Program-made: the position numbers and the translations under genes
In this document: piece after piece, positions 50,001 to 56,553 of the stretch
How positions within the stretch are numbered: the first letter of the stretch is position 1
Layout of the letters: each line of letters starts with the position of its first letter
DNA from: CAYXGZ01 sp964464755
GTDB lineage: Bacteria; Planctomycetota; MHYJ01; JACPRB01
DNA: 64,000 bases
Reading direction: 5' to 3'
Assembly (NCBI GenBank): GCA_964464755.1
Contig: CAYXGZ010000013.1
Coordinates: 1-64,000, forward strand
The notes under the pieces: model-generated
Database searches by the model: none
Told to the model about the DNA's origin: nothing
Seen by the model: only the letters and a program-made list of their open reading frames with translations

Positions 50001-51170
50001 GTGCCGACGTACCAGGAACTCGTCGCGGCCCTCCTGAAGTCGGTCCCGCAGGTCGACCCCGCGGGGCTGAAGGCCGCGCTCGAGGGGGCGTCGCCGCCGC
50101 TGCTCCTCGACGTGCGGGAGCTGGACGAAGTGGACCAGGGCCGCATCGCGGGCTCGCTGCACATCCCGCGAGGCCAGCTGGAGCTGAAGATCGAGGCCCG
50201 GGTCGCGGACCGCGCGACGCCGATCGTGGCCTACGACGCGGGCGGCTCGCGCTCGCTCTTCGCGGCCGAGAGCCTCAAGCGCCTCGGTTACTCCGACGTG
50301 CGCTCGCTCTCCGGCGGCTTCCTGCGCTGGAAGAACTCCGGCTACGCGGTGGACGTCCCGCGGCGGCTGTCGGACGGCGAGCGGAAGCGCTACGCCCGGC
50401 ACCTGGCGATGCCGGAGGTCGGCGAGGCGGGGCAGCTCAAGCTGCTCAAGGCGAAGGTGCTCCTCGTCGGGGCGGGCGGGCTGGGCTGCCCGGCCGCGCT
50501 CTACCTGGCCGCGGCGGGCGTCGGGACGATCGGCATCGCGGACTTCGACGTCGTGGACGAGTCCAACCTCCAGCGGCAGGTCCTGCACACGACGGACCGC
50601 GTCGGGACCCCGAAGGTGGAGTCGGCGCGGAAGTCGCTCCTGGCGCTGAACCCGGGGATCGACGTGCGGGCGCACGCGGAGCGCATCGACCGGGACAACG
50701 TGGACCGGATCTTCGAGGGCTACGACCTCGTCGTGGACGGGAGCGACAACTTCGCGACGCGCTACCTCGTCAACGACGCGTGCGTGAAGCACCGGATCCC
50801 GAACGTGCACGGGAGCATCTTCCGCTTCGAGGGCCAGGTCACGGTGTTCTGGCCGGGGAAGGGGCCCTGCTACCGCTGCCTCTACCCGGAGCCGACGCCG
50901 GCCGAGCTGGCGCCCGGCTGATCGGAGGCCGGGGTGCTGGGGGTCCTCCCCGGCGTCATCGGGCTGCTGGAGGCAGTCGAGGCGGTGAAGATCATCCTGG
51001 GCCAGGGCCGTCCGCTCGTCGGGCGGCTGCTGCAGTACGACGCGCTGCGCGCCGAGTTCCGGGACTTCGAGCTCCCCCGGGACCCGGCGTGCCGCTGGTG
51101 CTCGGACGGGGCCGCGTTCCCCGGCTACGAGGCGGAGGAGGGGGCGGGCTGCGCCCGGCCGGCCAAGTGA
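50001..51170 (+). CDS. E1-like MoeB/ThiF adenylyltransferase with N-terminal rhodanese domain and in-frame TGA (candidate selenoprotein)
   Basis: 389 codons in one frame, from GTG 50001 to the TGA at 51168-51170, broken only by TGA at codon 307 (50919-50921). Residues about 20-115 are a rhodanese domain with Asp79 (YDAGGSRS) where the catalytic Cys should be. Residues from 125 are the ThiF/MoeB fold: LVGAGGLGCPAALYLAAAGVG, DFDVVDESNLQRQVLH and VDGSDNFATRYLVND. Zinc pairs are Cys290/Cys293 and Cys364/Cys367, one on each side of the TGA. Codon 307 lies in PG-x-SEAGVLGVLPG, exactly where the family has its conserved Cys. Either selenocysteine is inserted or the gene is broken by a point mutation or base error. 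Confidence 0.82.
50919..50957 (+). promoter_or_regulatory. Candidate bacterial SECIS element at the in-frame TGA
   Basis: TGA at 50919-50921 is followed by a perfect 7-bp stem, GCCGGGG (50928-50934) with CCCCGGC (50948-50954). The 13-nt loop contains five consecutive G. Two more pairs (A50926-T50956, G50925-C50957) extend it past one mismatch. Position just after the TGA and G in the loop fit what is known of bacterial SECIS elements, but high G+C makes such stems common by chance. Confidence 0.5.
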
Positions 51171-52093
51171 CGACCTGGCGCGACGTGGCCGCGCGGCATC
51201 CCGCGCTGTCGGCGATCGGCAACACCCCGCTCGTCCGGGTGGACGCCGCGGAGGCGACGCACCCGGGCGTGGAGATCCACGCGAAGCTCGAGAGCTTCAA
51301 CCCGGGCGGCTCGATCAAGGACCGCCCGGTGCTGCGGATGCTCTGCGCGGCGGTCGCCGACGGCCGGCTCGCGGCGGGACGGACCGTGCTCGACTCGTCG
51401 AGCGGCAACGCGGGGATCGCCTACGCGATGATCGGCTCGGTGCTCGGGTTCCCGGTGGAGCTCGTCGTCCCGGGCAACGCGAGCGAGGAGCGCAAGAAGC
51501 GCATCCTCGCGCACGGGGCCCGGCTCGTGTTCACGGACCCGGTCCTGGGCTACGACGAGGCGATGCGCGAGGTGCACCGGCGCGCCGAGCGCGAGCCGGC
51601 GAAGTACTTCTTCTGCGACCAGTACGCCAACGGCGACAACTGGCGGGCGCACTACGAGACGACGGCCGAGGAGATCCTGCGCCAGCTCCCCGCGCCGCCG
51701 ACGCACGCGGTGCTCGGCGTGGGCACGGGCGGGACGATCACCGGCGTGGGCCGGAGGCTCCGGGAGGCCGTCCCCGGGATCGAGATCGCCTGCGTGATCC
51801 CGGACTCGTTCCCCGGCATCGAGGGCCTTAAGCCGCTGGAGAACCCCGAGGACATCGTCCCGAAGATCCTCGACCAGTCGGTGATCGACCGGCGCATCAA
51901 GGTCACGATCGACGAGGCCTACGAGGAGTGCTCGCGGCTGGCGCGGCACGGGTTCTTCGTGGGGCAGTCGTCCGGCGCGTTCTACCGCGGGGCCCTCGAG
52001 GTCGCGCGCTCCGCGCCGAAGGGCAGCCGGATCGTGACGGTGTTCCCGGACCTGGGGGAGCGCTACTTCTCGACGCGGCTCTGGGACGGCTAG
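51167..52093 (+). CDS. cysM: Cysteine synthase, CysM-like (CysO-dependent candidate)
   Basis: 308 residues of a fold-type II PLP enzyme: HPALSAIGNTPLVRV, LESFNPGGSIKDRPVLRML (PLP lysine), LDSSSGNAGIAYAMIG, and GVGTGGTITGVGRRL phosphate loop. In Mycobacterium CysM uses O-phosphoserine and CysO thiocarboxylate; the cluster with cysO, E1 and JAMM points to the same pathway. GTG overlaps the E1 stop (GTGA), so it is translated only if ribosomes reach that stop, which needs the TGA at 50919 to be read through. Its end overlaps the convergent gene in CTAG. Confidence 0.93.
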   Translation: MTTWRDVAARHPALSAIGNTPLVRVDAAEATHPGVEIHAKLESFNPGGSIKDRPVLRMLCAAVADGRLAAGRTVLDSSSGNAGIAYAMIGSVLGFPVELVVPGNASEERKKRILAHGARLVFTDPVLGYDEAMREVHRRAEREPAKYFFCDQYANGDNWRAHYETTAEEILRQLPAPPTHAVLGVGTGGTITGVGRRLREAVPGIEIACVIPDSFPGIEGLKPLENPEDIVPKILDQSVIDRRIKVTIDEAYEECSRLARHGFFVGQSSGAFYRGALEVARSAPKGSRIVTVFPDLGERYFSTRLWDG

Positions 52094-52740
52094 GTCCGGA
52101 CGCCGACCCACAGCCCGTCGCCGATCGGCACGATCACGGAGTGCAGGCGCTTGTCGGCGGCCATGATCTCGTTGAAGGCCTTCACGGCGGGCGCCTCGCG
52201 GTCCGTCGGCTTCTCGTCGAGCAGCTGGCCGAACGCGAACGCGTTGTCGGCCATGATGAGCCCGCCCGGCCGGACGATGCGCAGGCACTCCTCGAGGTAG
52301 CCGGGGTAGTTGCCCTTGTCGGCGTCGAGGAAGGCCGCGTCCGCGGACCGGTCGGTGAAGCGGGGCAGGACGTCGAGCCCCGCGCCGCGCACGACCTCGA
52401 CCTTGTCCCTCACGTCGGAGTCGTCCACCCAGCGCTCGGCGAAGTCCGCGTGCTTGTCGAGGAACTCGATCGTGCGCACCCGGCCGCCCGCGGGCAGGGC
52501 CCGCGCCATCCAGATCGCCGAGTAGCCCGCGAGCGTCCCGACCTCGACGACCTCCCGGGCGCCGATGAGCTTCAGGAGGATCTGCATGAAGCTCGCCTGC
52601 TCGGGGGCGATCTGGATCGGGGGGATGCCCTCGGCCTTCGCGGCGGCCTTCAGGCGGCGGAGGAAGTCGTCCTCGCCGGCGGTCCGGGCGGCGACGTACG
52701 CGAAGTGCGCGGCCGTGACGACGCTGGATTCGGAGGACAT
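52090..52740 (-). CDS. SAM-dependent O-methyltransferase (COMT-like, Methyltransf_3 family)
   Basis: 216 residues with APEQASFMQILLKLIGAREVVEVGTLAGYSAIWMARALP (SAM motif I), FLDADKGNYPGYLEECLRIVRPGGLIMADN (metal-binding Asp residues) and NEIMAADKRLHSVIVPIGDGLWVGVR. The family methylates catechol-like hydroxyls. The substrate cannot be read. Single gene with its own promoter. Confidence 0.92.
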   Translation of the reverse strand: MSSESSVVTAAHFAYVAARTAGEDDFLRRLKAAAKAEGIPPIQIAPEQASFMQILLKLIGAREVVEVGTLAGYSAIWMARALPAGGRVRTIEFLDKHADFAERWVDDSDVRDKVEVVRGAGLDVLPRFTDRSADAAFLDADKGNYPGYLEECLRIVRPGGLIMADNAFAFGQLLDEKPTDREAPAVKAFNEIMAADKRLHSVIVPIGDGLWVGVRT

Positions 52741-52746
52741 GGGCCG

Positions 52747-52775
52747 ATTAGAGCAGAAGGGGTTGCACGGGTCAC
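52747..52775 (-). promoter_or_regulatory. Promoter of the O-methyltransferase gene, leaderless type
   Basis: On the minus strand GTGACC (52770-52775), 17-nt spacer, TCTAAT (52747-52752), 6 nt to ATG 52740. It interleaves with the divergent ferredoxin promoter at 52763-52790. Confidence 0.6.
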
Positions 52776-52790
52776 GGATTCGGGTTCAAT
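52763..52790 (+). promoter_or_regulatory. Promoter of the ferredoxin gene, leaderless type
   Basis: TTGCAC (52763-52768), 16-nt spacer, TTCAAT (52785-52790), 6 nt to ATG 52797. Weaker match than most in this window. Confidence 0.35.
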
Positions 52791-52796
52791 GGGGCC

Positions 52797-53000
52797 ATGG
52801 CGCCTCCCGTCGGCCGCGTGAGCATCGAGCCGGGCTGCATCGCCTGCAACCTCTGCGAGGAGACCGCGCCCAAGGTCTTCCGCGTGGCGGACGGCAACTG
52901 CACCGTGCGGCCGGACGCGGACCTCTCCGACGCGGAGCGCATCCGCCACGCCGCCGAGGAGTGCCCCGTCTCGGTCATCAAGGTCGAGGACCCGGCGTGA
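52797..53000 (+). CDS. Single-cluster 4Fe-4S ferredoxin
   Basis: 67 residues. Cys ligands in PGCIACNLCEE (CxxCxxC) and a final ECPVSVIKVED (CP) give one cubane cluster. The mid region PKVFRVADGNCTV is typical of small ferredoxins of this type. Electron carrier; partner unknown. It overlaps the next gene by GTGA. Confidence 0.9.
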   Translation: MAPPVGRVSIEPGCIACNLCEETAPKVFRVADGNCTVRPDADLSDAERIRHAAEECPVSVIKVEDPA

Positions 53001-53356
53001 CCTGGGACGCCCGCTACCTGCGCGGCATCGACCACTTCAACGCGGGCGAGTACTTCGAGGCCCACGAGCAGTGGGAGGACCTCTGGATCGAGGTCAACGA
53101 CGACCGCAAGGCCTTCTACCTCGGGCTGATCCAGGCCGCCGTCGCGCTGCACCACGCGGGGCGGAACAACTTCAACGGCGCCCGGTCCCTGCACCGGCGC
53201 ATGCGCGCGCAGCTCGAGGCGTACGTGCCCGAGTACGAGGGCCTCGACGTCGCGGGCTTCATGGCCCGCGTCGACGCGGCGGTCGCGCCCGCGCTCGAGG
53301 ACCCGCCCCGGGCCGTCGACCCGAAGGCGGCCCCCCGGATCGCCCTGCGGGCCTAG
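52997..53356 (+). CDS. DUF309 family protein
   Basis: 119 residues with the DUF309 signature GIDHFNAGEYFEAHEQWEDLWIEVNDDRKAFYLGLIQAAVALHHAGRNNFNGARSLHRR. The conserved HExW (HEQW) helix hints at a metal or small-molecule site, but no function is established. GTG start overlapping the ferredoxin stop. Its own stop overlaps the CDGSH gene stop in CTAG. Confidence 0.88.
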   Translation: MTWDARYLRGIDHFNAGEYFEAHEQWEDLWIEVNDDRKAFYLGLIQAAVALHHAGRNNFNGARSLHRRMRAQLEAYVPEYEGLDVAGFMARVDAAVAPALEDPPRAVDPKAAPRIALRA

Positions 53357-53580
53357 GCCTTCGGCGCCGGCGGCGGCAGCACGCCCGCCTGGAGCTCGCT
53401 CTTGAAGCCCGTCTTCGCGTGCGCGCCGTCGCAGAACGGCTTGTTCGCCGACTGCCCGCAGCGGCAGAGCGAGACCTTCGTGCGCCCGCCGAGGTCCCAG
53501 GCCTTGCCCGTCCCGTCGACGAGCTTGAAGTCCCCTTCGACGCGGAGCGGGCCGTTGTTCACCGGCTGGATCTGGGCCAT
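53353..53580 (-). CDS. CDGSH-type iron-sulfur protein
   Basis: 75 residues. CRCGQSANKPFCDGAH is the CDGSH pattern (CxC-x-S-x3-P-x-C-D-x2-H) that binds a 2Fe-2S cluster with three Cys and one His. Redox or cluster-transfer role likely. AGGAGG before the ATG; it follows the DUF523 gene by 9 nt and is its operon partner. Confidence 0.92.
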   Translation of the reverse strand: MAQIQPVNNGPLRVEGDFKLVDGTGKAWDLGGRTKVSLCRCGQSANKPFCDGAHAKTGFKSELQAGVLPPPAPKA

Positions 53581-53589
53581 GCAATCCTC

Positions 53590-54540
53590 CTAGACGTGGT
53601 TGCGGAGCATCAGCTCCTTGGGATGCGGTTCGAGGTAGGTCTGTCCCGCGAGGTAGCGCACGTCGTGCCGGCGCACGAGGTGCCGCAGCAGCGTGATCGG
53701 GACGACGAGCGGGAGCAGGCCCGCGCGGTAGTCGGCCACGAGGCGGGCGAGTTCCTCCCGGTCCCCGGGGTCCGCGCACTTCTTGAAGTAGCCCGCCATG
53801 TGCTGCAGCACGTTGACGTGACGGCGCACGGTCGCGGGCCGGGCGAGCCCGGCGAGGAAGAGGCCGCGGTACCGCGACTCCAGCGTCGGGCGGTCGAGCT
53901 TCTTCGCCCCGGCGACGAGCGGCCCGAGGGCCTTGTACGTCCCGGGGTCGTGCGCCATGAGGAGGAGCTTCTCGTTCGAGTGGAAGGCGACGAGCCCGCC
54001 GATCGTCCAGCGTCCCGAGAAGAAGTCCTTGAGGCGGCGGTTCGCGAAGATCCGCTCGATGAAGTTCTCGCGGATCGCCGGATCGTTGAGCCGGCCCTCC
54101 TCCTCGACGGGGAGCTGGGGCAGGCGGTCGATCAGCGCCTCCGCGAAGAGGCCGCGGCCGGTGCGGGCCGGCACGCCGTTCGCGTCCCAGACCTTCACGC
54201 GCTCCATCCCGCAGGTGGGGGACTTCGACTTGAGCAGGTAGCCGTCGAGGTCGAGCTTCGCGATCGCCGCCGCGCGGCGGGCCGAGTAGGCCGCCATCCG
54301 CTCCGTCAGGTCCTCGCCGCGGCGGGGCGCGACGAGGGCGACGCCGGCGCCGCGCTTCTCGAGGCGGATCGGCTCCCGGGGCGTGCCGAGGCCGAACTCG
54401 ACCTCGGGGCAGACGGGCACGAACTCCACGAAGCGGCCGAGCAGGTCCGCGATCCAGGCGTCGCGCTTGTGGCCGCCGTCGTAGCGGACCTCCTCGCCGA
54501 GGAGGCAGGCCGACACGCCGATCCGGAGGGTGGCGGGCAT
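53590..54540 (-). CDS. DUF523-DUF1722 fusion protein (YbgA-like; possible Fe-S desulfidase)
   Basis: 316 residues. The N-terminal DUF523 domain (RIGVSACLLGEEVRYDGGHKRD, VPVCPEVEFGLGTPREPIRL, KSKSPTCGMERV; conserved Cys in each) is followed from about residue 165 by DUF1722 (YRGLFLAGLARPATVRRHVNVLQHMAGYFKK). DUF523 includes the 2-thiouracil desulfidase TudS, which uses an Fe-S cluster held by such cysteines. Activity here is inferred only. It lies with another Fe-S protein. Confidence 0.9.
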   Translation of the reverse strand: MPATLRIGVSACLLGEEVRYDGGHKRDAWIADLLGRFVEFVPVCPEVEFGLGTPREPIRLEKRGAGVALVAPRRGEDLTERMAAYSARRAAAIAKLDLDGYLLKSKSPTCGMERVKVWDANGVPARTGRGLFAEALIDRLPQLPVEEEGRLNDPAIRENFIERIFANRRLKDFFSGRWTIGGLVAFHSNEKLLLMAHDPGTYKALGPLVAGAKKLDRPTLESRYRGLFLAGLARPATVRRHVNVLQHMAGYFKKCADPGDREELARLVADYRAGLLPLVVPITLLRHLVRRHDVRYLAGQTYLEPHPKELMLRNHV

Positions 54541-54546
54541 GGGAGG

Positions 54547-54552
54547 AGTGTA
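54547..54552 (-). promoter_or_regulatory. -10 box of the DUF523 operon, leaderless type
   Basis: TACACT on the minus strand, 6 nt before ATG 54540. A weak TTCGCA lies 17 nt upstream. No Shine-Dalgarno (the gap reads CCTCCC). Confidence 0.35.
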
Positions 54553-54601
54553 GCGGCGGGCATCCCTTGTGCGAAAGGGCCGCGGGGGCGAACATCGGGG
54601 A

Positions 54602-55609
54602 ATGCCCGAGCCCCGCGTCTCCGTGCTGCTGCCCGTGCACCGGGAGCCGCCCGAGTTCCTGGAGCGCTCGATCGGCTCCGTGCTCGCGCAGACCTTCCGC
54701 GACCTCGAGGTCGTGCTGGAGGGGGACGGCGTCGAGGACCGCGACGCGATCCGCCGGCTCGAGTCCTTCGCCGCGGGCGACGCGAGGGTGAAGCTGGTCC
54801 TGGGGCCCCGGCGCGGCCTCGTCCCGACGCTCAACGCGGGCCTGGCCCGCTGCCGCGGGGACTACGTCGCGCGGCACGACGCGGACGACTGGTCGGAGCC
54901 GGAGCGGCTGGCGGCGCAGGTCGCCGTCCTCGACGCGAGGCCGGAGCTCGGGGTCGTCGGGACCGACGTCGTGCGGCATCGCGAGGACGGGACCCGGCTC
55001 TGGGTGAGCCGCTACCCGAGGACGCCCGCGGACGTGAAGGCGGCGCTCGACCGCGAGACGCCGTTCTGCCAGGGCGCGACGCTCTTCCGGCGCGCGCTGG
55101 CCGAGTCGGTCGGCGGCTACCGCGAGGGGATCCCGACCGTCGAGGACTACGACTTCTTCGGGCGGCTGCTCGCGAAGGCGGACGGGGCGAACCTCGCCCG
55201 GCCGCTCTACCACTACCGCTACCGGCGGGGCTCGCTCTCGGGCTCCGGCGCCCGGGAGCAGGTTCTCTGGTCGCACGCGGTGCGCCTGCTCCGCGAGGGC
55301 AGGGCGGCGGATCCGGCGGCCGCGCGGGCCGCGGCCGAGTCGGCACTGGCCGGCCCGTCGTTCGAGTACCAGGCCCGCCTCTGGGAGGGAGACCGCAAGC
55401 TCCTCGCCGGGAGCAACCGCGAGTCCCTCCAGGCCTACGGCCGGGGCATCGGGTCCGCCCCGTGGCGTCTCACCGGCTGGGTGAAGTTCGTCCGCTGGCT
55501 GCTCTACGTGCCGTTCCCGCCCGCCCGCCGCTTGCTCTTCGAGGGCCTGCCGGCCATGGTGGCTCCCGTGTTCCGACCCCCGAGTCGCATCCCCGCGAGG
55601 ATCCCATGA
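54602..55609 (+). CDS. Family 2 glycosyltransferase
   Basis: 335 residues, GT-A fold: VSVLLPVHREPPEFLERSIGSVLAQTFRDLEVVLEGDG at the start, LNAGLARCRGDYVARHDADDWSEPERLAAQ (DAD metal site) and PTVEDYDFFGRLLAKA (ED motif). No transmembrane segments. Adds a sugar to a glycan or lipid, probably in surface polysaccharide given the other LPS genes. ATG start follows GGGGA with too little spacing; the mode of initiation is unclear. Confidence 0.9.
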   Translation: MPEPRVSVLLPVHREPPEFLERSIGSVLAQTFRDLEVVLEGDGVEDRDAIRRLESFAAGDARVKLVLGPRRGLVPTLNAGLARCRGDYVARHDADDWSEPERLAAQVAVLDARPELGVVGTDVVRHREDGTRLWVSRYPRTPADVKAALDRETPFCQGATLFRRALAESVGGYREGIPTVEDYDFFGRLLAKADGANLARPLYHYRYRRGSLSGSGAREQVLWSHAVRLLREGRAADPAAARAAAESALAGPSFEYQARLWEGDRKLLAGSNRESLQAYGRGIGSAPWRLTGWVKFVRWLLYVPFPPARRLLFEGLPAMVAPVFRPPSRIPARIP

Positions 55610-55950
55610 CCTGGACGATCGTCCTCCTGCTCGGCAGCAACCTGTTCATGACGGCGGCCTGGTACGGCCACCTCAAGTTCAAGCAGAGCCCGCTCGTCGT
55701 GGTGATCCTCGCGAGCTGGCTGATCGCGCTGCCGGAGTACTGCCTGCAGGTCCCGGCCAACCGGATCGGCTACGCGTCGGGGATGAGCGTCTTCCAGCTG
55801 AAGATCGTGCAGGAAGTGATCACGCTGGCGGTCTTCGCGGGCTTCGCGGCCTGGTACTTCCAGGAGCGGATCCGCTGGCACCACGCGGCCGCGTTCCTCT
55901 GCCTGCTCGGGGCGGTGTTCTTCGCGTTCTACTTCCGCGAGGCGAAATAG
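55606..55950 (+). CDS. DUF486 family membrane protein
   Basis: 114 residues with four transmembrane helices and the DUF486 pattern TAAWYGHLKFKQSPLVVVILASWLIALPEYCLQVPANRIGY. The family belongs to the drug/metabolite transporter-like small proteins; substrate unknown. ATGA overlap with the glycosyltransferase gene. Confidence 0.92.
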   Translation: MTWTIVLLLGSNLFMTAAWYGHLKFKQSPLVVVILASWLIALPEYCLQVPANRIGYASGMSVFQLKIVQEVITLAVFAGFAAWYFQERIRWHHAAAFLCLLGAVFFAFYFREAK

Positions 55951-55990
55951 GGGGAACGGCCCGGGCGGGAACCGCCCGAACCGTTCCCCC
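55950..55990. terminator. Strong two-tier hairpin between convergent genes
   Basis: Outer stem of 10 bp (55950-55959 with 55981-55990), a 2x2 internal loop, inner stem of 7 bp (55962-55968 with 55972-55978) and a GAA triloop. The first base is the G of the DUF486 stop codon. No U-tract. Being symmetric it could stop transcription from both sides; it also contains copy 2 of the 24-nt element (55951-55974). Confidence 0.7.
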
Positions 55991-56001
55991 GGAGAGAGGG
56001 G

Positions 56002-56409
56002 CTACTTCAGCTCGATCCGGCGGACCTTCGCGGTCTCGGCCTTCGGGATCCTCAGGACCAGCACGCCGTGCTCCAGCTTCGCCTCCACGCCCGCGGCGTC
56101 CGCCTCGCGGGGCAGCCGCACCGAGTGCTCGAACGTCGACGCGGCGCGCTCGCGCCGGTGCCAGCGCCGGGCCGGCTCCGCCTCGACGGCCCGGGCGCCC
56201 CGGATCGTCAGCAGGTCGCCCTCGGCGGACACGTCGATCTGCTCGCGCGCGAAGCCCGGCACGTCGAGCTCCACGAGCCAGGACTTCTCGTCCTCCGACA
56301 CGTCCAGGGCCGGACGCCACGTCGCGTCCTCCTCCGTGAAGAACGCGGGGAAGGCCCGGTCCATTTCCGAAATCAACCGACCCAGCGGATGACAGCCGTT
56401 GCCGTTCAT
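56002..56409 (-). CDS. Small heat shock protein (Hsp20/alpha-crystallin)
   Basis: 135 residues. Alpha-crystallin domain with RPALDVSEDEKSWLVELDVPGFAREQIDVSAEGDLLTIRG, then SFEHSVRLPREADAAGVEAKLEHGVLVLRIPKAE, which includes the usual GVL motif. ATP-independent holdase chaperone. AAAGGAGG is 6 nt before the ATG. Three TTGCA repeats lie just upstream. Confidence 0.95.
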   Translation of the reverse strand: MNGNGCHPLGRLISEMDRAFPAFFTEEDATWRPALDVSEDEKSWLVELDVPGFAREQIDVSAEGDLLTIRGARAVEAEPARRWHRRERAASTFEHSVRLPREADAAGVEAKLEHGVLVLRIPKAETAKVRRIELK

Positions 56410-56420
56410 GGGTTCCTCCT

Positions 56421-56448
56421 TTGCAATCGAGTTGCAGGAAGCTTTGCA
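56421..56448. promoter_or_regulatory. Three TTGCA repeats upstream of hsp20
   Basis: TTGCA occurs at 56421-56425, 56432-56436 and 56444-56448, at steps of 11 and 12 nt, about one helical turn. The first and last are part of the palindrome TTGCAA. This spacing suits repeated contacts by a regulator on one face of the DNA. It is not a CIRCE element. I see no clear -10/-35 pair in 56449-56553, which otherwise holds only a weak CCGGG/CCCGG inverted repeat near 56520-56540. Confidence 0.4.
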
Positions 56449-56553
56449 AGGTCGATGCCAATCCGCGGGCGGAGATGAATCGCAAGGCGATGGACGCCAA
56501 TCGGATGCGGTGGCGCTCCGGGAGCCGGTGCCCCCGGTGTCAAAGCGGCAGGA

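Noticed and set aside
50901..50960. A frameshift splitting the E1 gene
   Set aside because: The two halves are in the same frame (50934 is 933 bases, 311 codons, after 50001), so there is no shift; the break is a single TGA codon.
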